A stretch of 64,000 nucleotides of DNA from Bacillus sp. ZZV12-4809 (GTDB lineage Bacteria > Bacillota > Bacilli > Bacillales > Cytobacillaceae), in contig NZ_VCRN01000018.1 of NCBI RefSeq assembly GCF_009849585.1, forward strand, positions 1 to 64,000, given 5' to 3'. The translations under genes were made by a program, and so were the position numbers. The notes under the pieces are model-generated. The model did no database searches, was not told the DNA's origin, and saw only the letters and a list, made by a program, of their open reading frames with translations. Positions 43,170-52,953 of this stretch are shown here, one piece after another (the first letter of the stretch is position 1; each line of letters begins with the position of its first letter).

Positions 43170-43444
43170 ACTAATTCAAAAAAACACAAAAAAAATTGTC
43201 ATAAAATATTAACATTATTCCTCCATTAATCTTATGCTACTTCATATACTTTTTCAACCCTAAAAAAATAGACGAAAAACTTAAAAATTTTAGGAAAAAT
43301 TTAAAAAATATTCGTGTTTCTATTTCATGTGTCCTCTTGAAGTCTTCCGATTATTCATAATATTTACCTCTATTCGTGAGGTTTCAAACGATATATGTTA
43401 AAATAAAGAATGGAATTTTTAATACATACGTGGGGGGATATTGC

Positions 43445-44443
43445 ATGAAAGAAGATCAAAAAGTGTATGACATAACCATCATTGGCGGGGGGCCAACTGG
43501 TTTATTCACTGCTTTTTACGGGGGCATGAGACAAGCATCAGTAAAAATTATTGAAAGCTTGCCTCAGCTTGGGGGACAGTTATCTGCTCTTTATCCTGAA
43601 AAATACATATACGATGTTGCCGGATTCCCGAAAGTCCGCGCCCAGGAATTGATTGATAATCTTAAGGAACAAATGGCTAAATTCGAGCCCACTGTATCAC
43701 TTGAGCAATCTGTTGAAAAACTTGAAAAGCAGGCTGATGGAACATTCAAGCTTACAACCAATAAAGAAGTGCATTATTCAAAAACCATTATTATCACTGC
43801 CGGCAATGGCGCGTTCCAGCCTCGCCGTCTTGAACTTGATAGCGCCGTGCAGTACGAAGGCAAGAACCTTCATTACTTTATTGATGATTTAAATCAATTC
43901 GCCGGCAAAAAAGTAGTTGTGTTCGGCGGAGGGGACTCTGCTGTGGACTGGGCATTAATGCTTGAGCCTATCGCTGAGAAAGTCACGATTATTCATCGCC
44001 GAGATAAATTCCGTGCGCATGAGCACAGTGTAGAAAATCTGCAGAACTCTAAAGTTGAAATTAAAACACCTTATATTCCTGCTGAGCTTATTGGTGACAG
44101 TGAAGGAATTAGCCAAGTCGTACTTGAAGGTGTGGCTTCAAAGGAGAAAGAAGTTTTTGATGTTGATGCTGTCATCGTTAACTACGGATTCGTTTCCTCC
44201 CTTGGCCCAATTAAGGAATGGGGTCTTGATATCGAAAAGAACTCCATCGTGGTTAACTCCAGAATGGAAACAAATATCGAAGGCATTTATGCGGCCGGCG
44301 ATATCTGCACATACGACGGGAAGGTTAAGCTTATTGCCTGTGGTTTCGGTGAAGCGCCAACTGCCGTCAATCACGCAAAATCCTACATTGATCCAAAAGC
44401 GAAAGTGCAGCCAATGCACAGTTCTTCTTTGTTTGGGAAATAA
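43445..44443 (+). CDS. yumC: Ferredoxin/flavodoxin-NADP+ reductase YumC
   Basis: 332 residues of the thioredoxin-reductase-like FNR type, with no CxxC redox pair. FAD loop [17 protein letters not shown] near 11, NADP loop [16 protein letters not shown] near 158, IYAAGDIC near 285. It is the housekeeping ferredoxin-NADP+ reductase of bacilli and feeds electrons to Fe-S and P450 systems. ATG 43445 follows GGGGGG; the open frame extends upstream without a ribosome site. Confidence 0.93.
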   Translation: MKEDQKVYDITIIGGGPTGLFTAFYGGMRQASVKIIESLPQLGGQLSALYPEKYIYDVAGFPKVRAQELIDNLKEQMAKFEPTVSLEQSVEKLEKQADGTFKLTTNKEVHYSKTIIITAGNGAFQPRRLELDSAVQYEGKNLHYFIDDLNQFAGKKVVVFGGGDSAVDWALMLEPIAEKVTIIHRRDKFRAHEHSVENLQNSKVEIKTPYIPAELIGDSEGISQVVLEGVASKEKEVFDVDAVIVNYGFVSSLGPIKEWGLDIEKNSIVVNSRMETNIEGIYAAGDICTYDGKVKLIACGFGEAPTAVNHAKSYIDPKAKVQPMHSSSLFGK

Positions 44444-44449
44444 AATAGG

Positions 44450-44481
44450 AAAAGGACGGCCCATTTGGGACCGTCCTTTTT
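44450..44481. terminator. Bidirectional terminator yumC/yutM
   Basis: AAAAGGACGG/CCGTCCTTTTT with inner CCC/GGG pairs. Confidence 0.85.
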
Positions 44482-44488
44482 ATGTTAT

Positions 44489-44851
44489 TTAACACTCTTC
44501 CGGTGTACCTGTATTTGCAGCTGTGCGGAAAGAAGATCCGCAGCCGCAGTTTGCTATGGCATTGGGATTGTCGATTGTGAATCCGCCGCCCATCATGGAT
44601 TGTTTATAATCAATTTTTGTGCCATTCAAGATAGGTGCGTCTTCCTTGCTGACAAGAACCTGAATTCCATAGTGTTCTGACTGGATATCCCCTTCCTCGA
44701 CTTCGTGCGCAAGCCCCATTCCATAGGAAAGCCCGCTGCACCCGCCTCCTTTAACGGCTACACGCAAGAACGCTTCTTCTTCCTCATTTTGCTTCAGCAT
44801 TTCTTTTATATGCAAAGCTGCTGCTTCTGTTATATCCACCACTTTTTCCAT
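44489..44851 (-). CDS. yutM: A-type Fe-S carrier (HesB/IscA/ErpA family), YutM
   Basis: 120 residues with the three conserved cysteines: GGGCSGLSYGMG and, at the C-terminus, NCGCGSSF. KIDYKQSMMGGGFTIDNPNA is also typical. It accepts and delivers Fe-S clusters to target proteins. ATG 44851 has AGGAGGG. Convergent with yumC. Confidence 0.9.
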   Translation of the reverse strand: MEKVVDITEAAALHIKEMLKQNEEEEAFLRVAVKGGGCSGLSYGMGLAHEVEEGDIQSEHYGIQVLVSKEDAPILNGTKIDYKQSMMGGGFTIDNPNAIANCGCGSSFRTAANTGTPEEC

Positions 44852-45044
44852 GTTATTCCCTCCTGTCATATAAGGATACTTCTATAAACATAGTATATAC
44901 AGTAAAGTGCATGTGCTCAACTTAAGCGGCTTTTACATTTTCTAATTTTTCTGTGACACATTCTAATAATAGAGCTTTATACCCGAATACCCAAGACAAT
45001 AACGGCACAATAGTCTCATTAAACATCCCCGGAGATGGCATTCT

Positions 45045-45741
45045 ATGCAGCAATTAAAGCCTACTTATGACAACAACTGCAAATGCAGTGTCTGCAAACA
45101 GAGTTTCACCACTAAAAAACTCCGCTCCAGATTTGTAAAAGCAGCTGATTTTGACAGTGATTTCTGTCCTAATTATGCTGATGCAAGCATGAACCCTCTT
45201 TTTATATCATATTAATACATGCCTGCATTGCGGATACTCAGAATCTGAAGATTTTTCTCCTTATTTCCCGCCGGAATCCCTGGAATAATTCATTCTCCAA
45301 ATTGTAAAATCCTGGAATCCTCAGGATTTTTGCCAGGATAGATCCATTCATGCTGCAGTAAGCCCCTATAAACTGGCTACATATTGAGGAACTTTAAAAA
45401 GGGAGAAGCATATTATAATGGCTGGGTTACATGTCAGACTCGCCTGGCATTTCCGGATTATGCAGAATAATGATCAGGAACAGCGCTTTTTGAAACTGGC
45501 TCTAAAGAAATATTTTGAGTCTTTAATGTCAGATGATTTTAGGGGATCATCTATTTCTGAAACGAGGATTTATTATCTGATTGGGGAGCTTTCCCGAAGG
45601 ACACGTCAGTCTGAACAGGCTCTTAAATATTTTTCAAAAGGAATTGAACTGCAAAGCCGCTCCACTGAGCCATAAATCATTGAAATGGCAAGAGAGCTCT
45701 GGTATGAAATGAGGCATGAACAAAAACCTGCCGCTAACTAA
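45045..45741 (+). pseudogene. Decayed DUF2225-family gene
   Basis: The coding trace runs from ATG 45045 (KPTYDNNCKCSVCKQSFTTKKLRSRFV) to TAA 45741. The first part stops at TAA 45213. From 45214 the homologous reading shifts by one base (NTCLHCGYSESEDFSPYFPPESLE). In that frame three stops interrupt an otherwise good match: TAA 45286, TGA 45385 and TAA 45673. The last intact piece, 45418-45675 (AGLHVRLAW, YYLIGELSRRT, ALKYFSKGIE), continues past its stop as IIEMARELWYE. Intact DUF2225 proteins have about 230 residues and N-terminal zinc-like CxxC pairs. Their function is unknown. Neighbouring genes are intact. Confidence 0.85.
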
Positions 45742-45748
45742 GGAATAA

Positions 45749-45779
45749 GAAAAGGAGCGAAATTTACTCGCTCCTTTTC
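45749..45779. terminator. Terminator between DUF2225 pseudogene and yuzB
   Basis: GAAAAGGAGCGA/TCGCTCCTTTTC around a short loop. Confidence 0.85.
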
Positions 45780-45783
45780 TATA

Positions 45784-46023
45784 TTAAAACATCGGATTTT
45801 CATCCAGGTATTGATATATATTTTCAACCAGTTCATCTGGTGTTTCTCCAGTTACCACTTCTCCGTTCACAAGTGCAAATAGAGTGCTTGCACATTTGCC
45901 GCAATACCCTAGACAGCCATATTCGATGACATCCAGATCATAATCCTTTTCCAGCTGTTCGAGCGCTTTTTGAGAGCCGCTGGCCAAATTGCTGATGCAA
46001 AATTCGATGATTGGCTTAATCAC
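45784..46023 (-). CDS. yuzB: YuzB (DUF1450)
   Basis: 79 residues with [14 protein letters not shown] and [26 protein letters not shown], giving four Cys. This thioredoxin-like, possibly Fe-S or disulphide, small fold is YuzB. Function unknown. GTG 46023 is chosen because AGAGGTG is spaced for it and homologues start there; GTG 46032 overlaps that site. Next to yutJ in opposite orientation, as in B. subtilis. Confidence 0.82.
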   Translation of the reverse strand: MIKPIIEFCISNLASGSQKALEQLEKDYDLDVIEYGCLGYCGKCASTLFALVNGEVVTGETPDELVENIYQYLDENPMF

Positions 46024-46301
46024 ATCTTTCACCTCTCTACCCTGTTAATGCTACCTTTTTTACCCGAATTCTGCAAGAAAGTGATTCCGCTAATTTCTTT
46101 TATAAGTATGCATAATTACCACTACATGTCGTTTATTGTCAAGTTCTCTGCTGATTTGTGTTGTGATTTTGCCGCAATTTCGTTATACTTTTTATGGGTT
46201 TGAGGTTAATAATATCATTTATTTGTTTTTTCAAGATAATTAAAAACATTTATTTAGATTCGGCAACAGCAATCAGTACGGACATAAAGGGGAAATATAC
46301 T

Positions 46302-47369
46302 ATGAAAAATCTTGTGATACTTGGCGGAGGCTATGGCGGCATGAGGGCACTTGCCCGACTTTTGCCCAACCAGCTTCCCGATGATGTCTCTATTACATTA
46401 ATAGATCGTGTGCCTTATCATTGTTTAAAGACTGAATATTACGCTCTTGCTGCCGGTACCATTTCTGACCAGCATGTGCGTGTATCCTTCCCTGAACATG
46501 AAAGATTGACCATTAAATACGGTGAAATAACAAAGATCAGCATTGAGGAAAACAAGGTTTATCTTCAGGGTGAAGAGCCTGTTTCATATGACGATATTAT
46601 CATTGGGCTTGGATGTGAAGATAAGTACCATAACGTTCCGGGAGCTGACATTCACACATATAGCATCCAGACTATTGAAAAATCCCGCAGAACATATGAA
46701 GCTTTAAATAATCTATCACCCGGCTCTGTTGTTGGAATTGTCGGTGCAGGATTAAGCGGAGTGGAACTGGCTTCTGAATTAAATGAAAGCCGTCCGGATT
46801 TGAAAATCAAATTATTCGATAGAGGGAAGCATATACTATCTGCCTTCTCCGAAAGATTAAGCACCTATGTAGAAAGCTGGTTCTTAGAACATAATGTAGA
46901 AATTATCAACCAATCCAATATTACTAAAGTAGAAGAAAAGACCCTTTATAATCATGATGAAGCCATCCAATGTGATGCCATCGTATGGACCGCCGGCATC
47001 CAGCCGAACAAAGTGGTTCGTGATATGAATGTTGAAAAAGATCCGCAGGGACGCGTAGTTTTAACAAAACATCATAATATTCCCGGAAATGAACATGTAT
47101 ATGTGGTAGGGGATTGTGCGAGCCTTCCTCATGCACCAAGTGCCCAGCTTGCAGAAGGGCAGGCAGAGCAAATTGTTCAAATCCTGTTGAAACGCTGGAA
47201 AGGCGAAGAGCTTCCTGAAACATTGCCAGTTATCAAGCTTAAAGGAATTCTTGGATCACTGGGCAAAAAGCACGGTTTCGGACTGGTGGCAGAACGCCCT
47301 ATCACAGGCCGAGTGGCCCGCCTGCTGAAGTCCGGAATACTTTGGATGTATAAATACCATAATGGATAA
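46302..47369 (+). CDS. yutJ: NADH dehydrogenase-like flavoprotein YutJ
   Basis: 355 residues of the NDH-2 fold: [20 protein letters not shown] at the start, VGIVGAGLSGVELASEL near 150, VVGDCASLPHAPSAQLAEGQAEQI near 270. Shorter than YumB and a separate paralogue. It probably oxidises NAD(P)H with an unidentified acceptor. ATG 46302 has AAAGGGGAA; the open frame runs 108 bases further upstream without a site. Confidence 0.88.
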   Translation: MKNLVILGGGYGGMRALARLLPNQLPDDVSITLIDRVPYHCLKTEYYALAAGTISDQHVRVSFPEHERLTIKYGEITKISIEENKVYLQGEEPVSYDDIIIGLGCEDKYHNVPGADIHTYSIQTIEKSRRTYEALNNLSPGSVVGIVGAGLSGVELASELNESRPDLKIKLFDRGKHILSAFSERLSTYVESWFLEHNVEIINQSNITKVEEKTLYNHDEAIQCDAIVWTAGIQPNKVVRDMNVEKDPQGRVVLTKHHNIPGNEHVYVVGDCASLPHAPSAQLAEGQAEQIVQILLKRWKGEELPETLPVIKLKGILGSLGKKHGFGLVAERPITGRVARLLKSGILWMYKYHNG

Positions 47370-47447
47370 GAAAGCGGCCTTGCCTTACCGATCTTTTGCA
47401 TCTTGGGAGGCACGCACTGGATAGTAATTGAAGCAATGTTATACCCG

Positions 47448-47483
47448 AAAAAAACGAGCATCCGAATCGATGCTCGTTTTTTT
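47448..47483. terminator. Terminator downstream of yutJ
   Basis: AAAAAAACGAGCATC/GATGCTCGTTTTTTT with a 6-base loop; strong in both directions. Confidence 0.9.
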
Positions 47484-47514
47484 AACCCTAATTGTTTTTC
47501 GCCTATCAGTGATG

Positions 47515-47625
47515 TCCATTGAGTTCTGCTTTTGGCTGTTCAGCGAACAGTGCTCCGGGCAATTGGTCTCCCTTGATGCTGCCGCGTCTCCGGGTCTTAC
47601 CTGCCCTGCAACTTCCCTTCAGCTG
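47515..47625 (-). repeat. Decayed GC-rich repeat, type B
   Basis: GTCCATTGAG...GCTCCGGGCAA and CTGCCGCGTCTCCGGGTCTTACCTGCCCTGC follow, block by block, the copy at 12345-12450 (CCGCGGGGCA, GCTGCGCGTCTGCGGGGTCTCACCTGTCC), with many changes. It fills most of the 285-bp gap before yuzD. Confidence 0.5.
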
Positions 47626-47654
47626 CAACCAGCTTTGGAATACAAAAGGCCTTT

Positions 47655-47978
47655 TTAAACAGACTGATACCCGTACTTTTCCATTTCAGCATAGATCGTT
47701 TTTAATTTTGGATTCCCTTCACCAACAATTTCATCCTCAATCAGAACAACCGGGTAAAACATATCTTCCTCTATTACTCTTAGTGCGAATTCCTTTTTAG
47801 CCTCTTCTTCGGGTGGATTATGAATGTCAACATACACAATTTTAAAAGGCTGATTGGCAAATTTTCGGGATAGTGCTGCCTCCAGCCACTCATAAGTTTC
47901 CTTTGATGATGGCAGGTTCACACAGCTTGGACAAAGCTGTTCCGCACCATAAACTGTGATCTCAATCTCTTTTTTCAC
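47655..47978 (-). CDS. yuzD: YuzD, thioredoxin-like (DUF1462)
   Basis: 107 residues. ITVYGAEQLCPSCVNLPSSKETYEWLEAALSRKF has a CxxC at the thioredoxin active-site position, and FYPVVLIEDEIVGEGNPKL the cis-Pro-type region. It is YuzD by order (yutJ, yuzD, yutI). Probably a redox or metal-binding partner of Fe-S biogenesis. GTG 47978 is the start. Confidence 0.85.
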   Translation of the reverse strand: MKKEIEITVYGAEQLCPSCVNLPSSKETYEWLEAALSRKFANQPFKIVYVDIHNPPEEEAKKEFALRVIEEDMFYPVVLIEDEIVGEGNPKLKTIYAEMEKYGYQSV

Positions 47979-48142
47979 TCTTCTTTCCCCCTATGCTGAA
48001 CTTGTTCTTCCCTTCATTTTACAACATTAACATTGAGCAGCGCAGTAAAAATATTCTCCTAATGAGTGGAAATTACGTTCTTGGAATAGATTTTTATGAC
48101 TGATTTGATTATAATAAATGTATGGAAAGGAGTCGATTTCAC

Positions 48143-48382
48143 ATGGCAGAACAAACAACTATGACTGAACAAGTTCAGGAAGTATTAGATAAATTGCGCC
48201 CATTCCTTCTTCGCGATGGCGGGGACTGCGAATTGGTCGATGTTGAAGATGGCATCGTTAAATTGCGCCTTCTTGGTGCATGCGGCAGCTGCCCAAGCTC
48301 AACGATTACGTTGAAAGCCGGTATTGAGCGCGCTCTTTTGGAAGAAGTACCTGGTGTAGTCGAAGTAGAACAAGTATTTTAA
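48143..48382 (+). CDS. yutI: NifU-like Fe-S scaffold YutI
   Basis: 79 residues of the NifU C-terminal type: [41 protein letters not shown] with the CxxC cluster site. Transfers Fe-S clusters to apoproteins. The region before TEQVQEVL is short and variable. ATG 48143 is 10 bases after AAAGGAG; an earlier ATG overlaps it. Closed by a terminator. Confidence 0.9.
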   Translation: MAEQTTMTEQVQEVLDKLRPFLLRDGGDCELVDVEDGIVKLRLLGACGSCPSSTITLKAGIERALLEEVPGVVEVEQVF

Positions 48383-48394
48383 TTTTTCCTTTAC

Positions 48395-48427
48395 AAAAAG
48401 CGATGTCTGCATGACATCGCTTTTTTT
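48395..48427. terminator. Terminator yutI/thrB
   Basis: AAAAAGCGATGTC/GACATCGCTTTTTTT with a 5-base loop. Confidence 0.9.
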
Positions 48428-48435
48428 ATTTGGCT

Positions 48436-49371
48436 CTATACGAATTGGCCGGCTTCCAGCTCAGCTGGGCTTTTTTTTAAAACCGTACAGCCACCCTGAT
48501 CAATTTCCAGTGGAAGTATTTCCATGTCCGGGAGTAGCCTCTTAAGCCCTTCTGCCACTGCAGGAGCACATCCAGTCTCAGCCAGGCAGAGCACCGCCGG
48601 TCCGGCACCGCTTAAGGCAACTCCAAATGCTCCGAGCCCTGGTGCTGCTTTTTCAATAACCTCCAAATGCGGAACCATCTTCTTTCGATAAGGATGATGG
48701 AACAGGTCTCCACTCATCATCTTGCCTGCCAGGGCGAAATTCCCGCTTAGCAAGGCTGCTACCATAACATTGCCGACTGCGCCGGCCTGGACTGCTTCCC
48801 TAAAGGACCATTCTGAAGGCAGAACGCCTCTCGATTCCTTTGTAAGAAGCTCTTCTTTCGGGACCACTGCTATAACATCAAGTTCTATGCTTTTAATATT
48901 TTGAACAGATACCTCTTCCTTTGACAAGCAGCCAATAACGAGGCCTCCGAGCAGGGAGGCGCCTGCGTTATCAGGATGGCCCTCCATGCGGGAAGACAGC
49001 TCAAGCTTCTCGTACTGTGTCAGCTGGAGATCACATAGGACATCAGCTAATTCAATCCCTGCCACAATGGCTGCTGCACTTGACCCCAGTCCCCGTGTAA
49101 GAGGGATGTCACTGGAAATGCGCGCCTTACATCCTGTAAGCTCTCTTCCATACTTCTTCGCAGTATTCATAGCAACTTGAAAAATAAAATTGGATTCATC
49201 CGAAGGATAGATGCTTAGCGGCTCTGATATTGGTATCATTTCAAAATGATCAGCCTTCTCGGCTTCAAGCGTTAAATATAAATTTAAGGCAAGGCCAATC
49301 GAGTCAAAGCCTGGTCCGAGATTTGCCGTGCTGCCGGGTACTTTGATGACAACCATTTCACCTTCGCTCAT
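48436..49371 (-). CDS. thrB: Homoserine kinase
   Basis: 311 residues of the GHMP kinase family: [22 protein letters not shown] near 10, [16 protein letters not shown] (phosphate loop) near 90, and [16 protein letters not shown] near 250. Phosphorylates homoserine for threonine synthesis. Its ATG overlaps the thrC stop by ATGA, so hom, thrC and thrB form one coupled operon. The gene ends at a terminator. Confidence 0.95.
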   Translation of the reverse strand: MSEGEMVVIKVPGSTANLGPGFDSIGLALNLYLTLEAEKADHFEMIPISEPLSIYPSDESNFIFQVAMNTAKKYGRELTGCKARISSDIPLTRGLGSSAAAIVAGIELADVLCDLQLTQYEKLELSSRMEGHPDNAGASLLGGLVIGCLSKEEVSVQNIKSIELDVIAVVPKEELLTKESRGVLPSEWSFREAVQAGAVGNVMVAALLSGNFALAGKMMSGDLFHHPYRKKMVPHLEVIEKAAPGLGAFGVALSGAGPAVLCLAETGCAPAVAEGLKRLLPDMEILPLEIDQGGCTVLKKSPAELEAGQFV

Positions 49372-50429
49372 ATGTGGACGGCTCCCTTGATAAGATCCGC
49401 TACTGCTTTTTCATCATTTGGAAGCAAAACAGGCTTAACAGGGCTGCAATCTATAGCTGTATTTGGGTCCTTAAGTCCGTTCCCAGTCAGGATGGCCACC
49501 ACTTTTGTTTTATGAGGAATCTCTCCATTGCGCAGCTGTTTATATACCCCCGCAAGTGAAGCACAAGAAGCTGGCTCAGCAAAAATGCCTTCAGATGAAG
49601 CAAGTTTACGGTACATGCACAGAATCTCTTCGTCGCTGACTTCATCAATTTTTCCATTTGATTCCGACAATGCTGCATTGGCTAAGCCCCAGCTCGCTGG
49701 ATTTCCGATTCTGATGGCTGTTGCAACTGTTTCAGGACTTTCAAACACACGGTTATGAACAATGGCTGCTGCACCTTCAGCCTGTACTCCGTGCATTCTT
49801 GGAAGACCTGTACCCCTTACTTCATTGTACTCTTTAAATCCTTTCCAATAAGCAGAAATATTGCCGGCATTTCCGACTGGCAAAGCCAGGATATCCGGAG
49901 CGCTTCCAAGCTGGTCACAAATTTCAAAGGCCGCTGTTTTCTGTCCCTCAAGCCGATACGGATTAACTGAGTTTACTAGAGTAAAAGGTTCTGTTTCGCT
50001 TATTCTGCGTACCATTGCAAGCGCCTGGTCGAAGTTCCCTTCAATTGATACTACTTCCGCTCCATACATAACAGCCTGAGCAAGTTTACCCATGGCAATT
50101 TTCCCTTCAGGGATGACTACCACACACCTCAAGCCGGCCCTTGCGGCATATGCAGCGGCAGCTGCAGAAGTATTTCCGGTGGAGGCACAGATGATGGCAT
50201 CGCTTCCTTCTTCTTTCGCCTTTGCAACAGCCATAACCATGCCTCTGTCCTTAAATGAACCTGTAGGATTTGCTCCTTCTGTTTTTACATAAAGGTCAAT
50301 GCCCCAGTCCCTTGAGAGCTTATCCAGTCTGATCAGGGGAGTATTGCCCTCATTTAAAGTAAGCATTGGTGTATTTTCATTTACTGGCAAAAATTCTTTA
50401 TATGTCTTAATTAACCCTTCCCATCTCAT
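49368..50429 (-). CDS. thrC: Threonine synthase
   Basis: 353 residues, PLP fold-type II. The PLP lysine lies in [11 protein letters not shown] (about Lys62), [19 protein letters not shown] near 87, and [16 protein letters not shown] near 183. It converts phosphohomoserine to threonine. ATG 50429 overlaps the hom stop (ATGA) and has AAGGGAG upstream. Confidence 0.96.
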   Translation of the reverse strand: MRWEGLIKTYKEFLPVNENTPMLTLNEGNTPLIRLDKLSRDWGIDLYVKTEGANPTGSFKDRGMVMAVAKAKEEGSDAIICASTGNTSAAAAAYAARAGLRCVVVIPEGKIAMGKLAQAVMYGAEVVSIEGNFDQALAMVRRISETEPFTLVNSVNPYRLEGQKTAAFEICDQLGSAPDILALPVGNAGNISAYWKGFKEYNEVRGTGLPRMHGVQAEGAAAIVHNRVFESPETVATAIRIGNPASWGLANAALSESNGKIDEVSDEEILCMYRKLASSEGIFAEPASCASLAGVYKQLRNGEIPHKTKVVAILTGNGLKDPNTAIDCSPVKPVLLPNDEKAVADLIKGAVHI

Positions 50430-51724
50430 ACTCTGGCACTCCCTTCCACACGATACGAACTTTTAATTGTTTGAACTGCCGGCAAATCTCGTAAACTTAC
50501 TAAAATATCCTCATAATCCTGAAGAGATGCCTGGTGGGTAACCAGCACAATCTCAGCGAGCCCTTTTTCTTTTAAAGGAAGCTGCAGGATTTTCTCGAAA
50601 CTGACATGATGCTCTGAAAAAATAGATGTGATGTTGGCAAATGTCCCTACTTCATCTTTTACATGCAATCTTAAGAAATACTTCGAATAAATTTCATCGG
50701 CACCCTTTAATTTCTTATCATATTGTGGGGCAACTGCGCTTTTCCCATTGACGCCAAGACGCATATTTTTCATGACCCCCACGAGATCAGATACGACTGC
50801 TGTCGCTGTAGGAAGACTGCCTGCCCCAGGTCCGTAGAACATCGTTTCCCCTACTGCTTCACCATATACATATACTGCATTGTATTCATCCTGAACTGAT
50901 GCAAGGGGATGGGACTCGGACAGCAAAGTAGGCTGGACGCTTACTTCAACCTTCTCTCCCTCGCGATGGGCAATCCCAATCAGCTTCATGGTGTATCCAA
51001 GCTGCCTGCCATACTGAAGGTCCTCTTCTGTAATCTCCGTAATGCCTTTGACCTTTACGTCATCAAGGTCAATATTCATTGAAAAACCCAGTGTAGACAG
51101 GATCGCCATTTTCCTTGCTGCGTCAAGGCCCTCAACATCTGCAGTCGGGTCGCTCTCCGCATATCCCAGCTCCTGTGCTTCTTTCAGAACGTCCTCATAG
51201 GCACTCCCATTCTTGCTCATCTTTGTCAAAATAAAGTTCGTTGTCCCATTCACAATTCCCATCATTTTAGTAATTCTATCAGAAGCCAAACCATCTACCA
51301 GTCCTCTTAAAATGGGGATGCCGCCGGCAACACTCGCCTCATAAAAGAGATCACACCCGTTTTGTGAAGCGCTGGCCAGCAATTCAGGACCGTAAACCGC
51401 CATCAGGTCCTTATTTGCCGTCACCACATGCTTGCCATTATCCAAAGCTTTCTTTAAATGGTTTCTGGTTTCTTCTATACCGCCCATTACTTCAATCACT
51501 ACATCTATATCAGCATCATTTAAAATTTCTTCAGGATTAAGCGTCAGCAAATCCCTGTCCATTTTAACTGCTCGTTCTTTATTTACATCTTTAACAAGAA
51601 CTTTCTTTACAACAACCGGACAGCCGACCTGGTGCATAAGTTTATCCTGATGTTTCTCAATGATTTGCACGACACCTGATCCAACTGTTCCTAACCCTAA
51701 TAAACCGATTGAGATTGATTCCAC
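50426..51724 (-). CDS. hom: Homoserine dehydrogenase with ACT domain
   Basis: 432 residues. NAD(P) loop [13 protein letters not shown] near 8, catalytic region with [12 protein letters not shown] and [20 protein letters not shown], and a C-terminal ACT domain (about 355-430, [23 protein letters not shown]) for threonine feedback. Makes homoserine from aspartate semialdehyde. GTG 51724 follows GGGGGAG. First gene of hom-thrC-thrB, with a strong sigma-A promoter upstream. Confidence 0.96.
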   Translation of the reverse strand: MESISIGLLGLGTVGSGVVQIIEKHQDKLMHQVGCPVVVKKVLVKDVNKERAVKMDRDLLTLNPEEILNDADIDVVIEVMGGIEETRNHLKKALDNGKHVVTANKDLMAVYGPELLASASQNGCDLFYEASVAGGIPILRGLVDGLASDRITKMMGIVNGTTNFILTKMSKNGSAYEDVLKEAQELGYAESDPTADVEGLDAARKMAILSTLGFSMNIDLDDVKVKGITEITEEDLQYGRQLGYTMKLIGIAHREGEKVEVSVQPTLLSESHPLASVQDEYNAVYVYGEAVGETMFYGPGAGSLPTATAVVSDLVGVMKNMRLGVNGKSAVAPQYDKKLKGADEIYSKYFLRLHVKDEVGTFANITSIFSEHHVSFEKILQLPLKEKGLAEIVLVTHQASLQDYEDILVSLRDLPAVQTIKSSYRVEGSARV

Positions 51725-51781
51725 GCTAGCTCCCCCTTCGAGTGTTCACTATGTAAGTACATTTGTATTTGTATAGTAGAC

Positions 51782-51810
51782 ATTATAGGGGGGAATTGGG
51801 ATTTTTACAA
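51782..51810 (-). promoter_or_regulatory. Sigma-A promoter of hom-thrCB
   Basis: Minus strand TTGTAA (51810-51805), 17-bp spacer, TATAAT (51787-51782), giving a leader of about 50 nt with the palindromic TACAAATGTA. Confidence 0.8.
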
Positions 51811-51815
51811 TAGGG

Positions 51816-51830
51816 AATTTTCCGAAAAAA
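51816..51830 (+). promoter_or_regulatory. CodY-box-like sequence upstream of hom promoter
   Basis: AATTTTCCGAAAAAA matches 12 of 15 positions of AATTTTCWGAAAATT, just upstream of the -35. Weak. Confidence 0.3.
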
Positions 51831-51889
51831 CAGGATGGAAGCGCTTAACATACCATTCTATTGCACTTTAAAATTTTTTTACTATCAAT

Positions 51890-51913
51890 AAAGGCACCCT
51901 TTATGGATGCCTT
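51890..51913 (-). terminator. Terminator of hydroxyacid dehydrogenase gene
   Basis: AAGGCATCC/GGGTGCCTT (one wobble pair) close to the stop. Confidence 0.65.
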
Positions 51914-51919
51914 ATTCCT

Positions 51920-52882
51920 CTATTTGACTGGTGTCTTCGGTTTCTTTTCGGAAAGAACTAGATCAATATTCTCCACACACAGCCGCATCATGCTATAACG
52001 CGTTTCAATGCTTGCACTTCCGATATGCGGCATAGCCACTACATTTTTCAGCTCCAGCAGAGGGTGATCTTCGCCAATTGGCTCCTCTGCAAAAACATCC
52101 AATCCTGCCGCTGCAATTTCTCCTGCCTTTAGTGCATCATATAAATCATGTTCATTTACAACCGGCCCTCTTGATGCATTTACAAAAACGGCCTTGTCTT
52201 TCATCTTCTGGAATGCATTTCGATTAAATAAATTTCTGGTTTCCTCTGTCAATGGCGTCAGGCAGACAACGAAATCTGACCTTTCGAGCAGCTCATCAAA
52301 GCTGACATACTGGGCTCCCAGTTCCTGTTCTGCATCCGGCTTCCTCGAGCGATTGTGATATATAATCTCCATATCAAATCCAGCAGCGCGCTTTGCCACT
52401 GTTTTTCCGATATTCCCCATCCCTACAATCCCGATGGTTTTATGATGGACATCCCGTCCTGCCAAGAGCAGCGGGCTCCAGCTCTTCCAATCGCCTTTCT
52501 TCACGAACTCAGCAGCCTCCACCATTCGGCGGGCTGCAGCAAGCACAAGCGCAAATGTCAGGTCGGCTGTAGAATCATTTAATACCTCTGGTGTATTGGT
52601 AATTGTAATACCGAGCCTCTTCGCTGCATTAACGTCCACATTATCATAGCCGACAGCCATATTGGCCACGATCTTCAGCTTCTCTCCCGCCTTCAGAACT
52701 TCCTCATTTACCGGATCTGACAGCACAGTCAGAAGGGCATCCGCCTTTCCTGCTTGTTGGAGCAATACATCGTAAGGAACCTGCACATCTTCCCGACCCC
52801 ACATTTCTACAATGTATTTGTCTTTTAATATGGCGATAACATCTTCAGGCAGTTTCCTGCTGATAAATACATATGGTTTCAT
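51920..52882 (-). CDS. D-2-hydroxyacid dehydrogenase (glyoxylate/hydroxypyruvate reductase type)
   Basis: 320 residues. NAD fold GIVGMGNIGKTVAKRAAGF near 150, and the catalytic set Arg (VNASRGPVVNE), Glu (DVFAEEP) and His (MPHIGSAS) of the family. It reduces glyoxylate, hydroxypyruvate or related acids. ATG 52882 follows AAGGGGAT. It lies between hom and yutH in the same direction but has its own terminator. Confidence 0.9.
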   Translation of the reverse strand: MKPYVFISRKLPEDVIAILKDKYIVEMWGREDVQVPYDVLLQQAGKADALLTVLSDPVNEEVLKAGEKLKIVANMAVGYDNVDVNAAKRLGITITNTPEVLNDSTADLTFALVLAAARRMVEAAEFVKKGDWKSWSPLLLAGRDVHHKTIGIVGMGNIGKTVAKRAAGFDMEIIYHNRSRKPDAEQELGAQYVSFDELLERSDFVVCLTPLTEETRNLFNRNAFQKMKDKAVFVNASRGPVVNEHDLYDALKAGEIAAAGLDVFAEEPIGEDHPLLELKNVVAMPHIGSASIETRYSMMRLCVENIDLVLSEKKPKTPVK

Positions 52883-52953
52883 TGGAATATCCCCTTTTCA
52901 CATTCTCAGCTTTATGTTCCTTTCGCCAAAAAAGGGGAATTTCCCTGCTTTTT

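Noticed and set aside
51838-51854. cre-like TGGAAGCGCTTAACA upstream of hom
   Set aside because: One base too long between the CG core and the terminal CA; does not fit the spacing.
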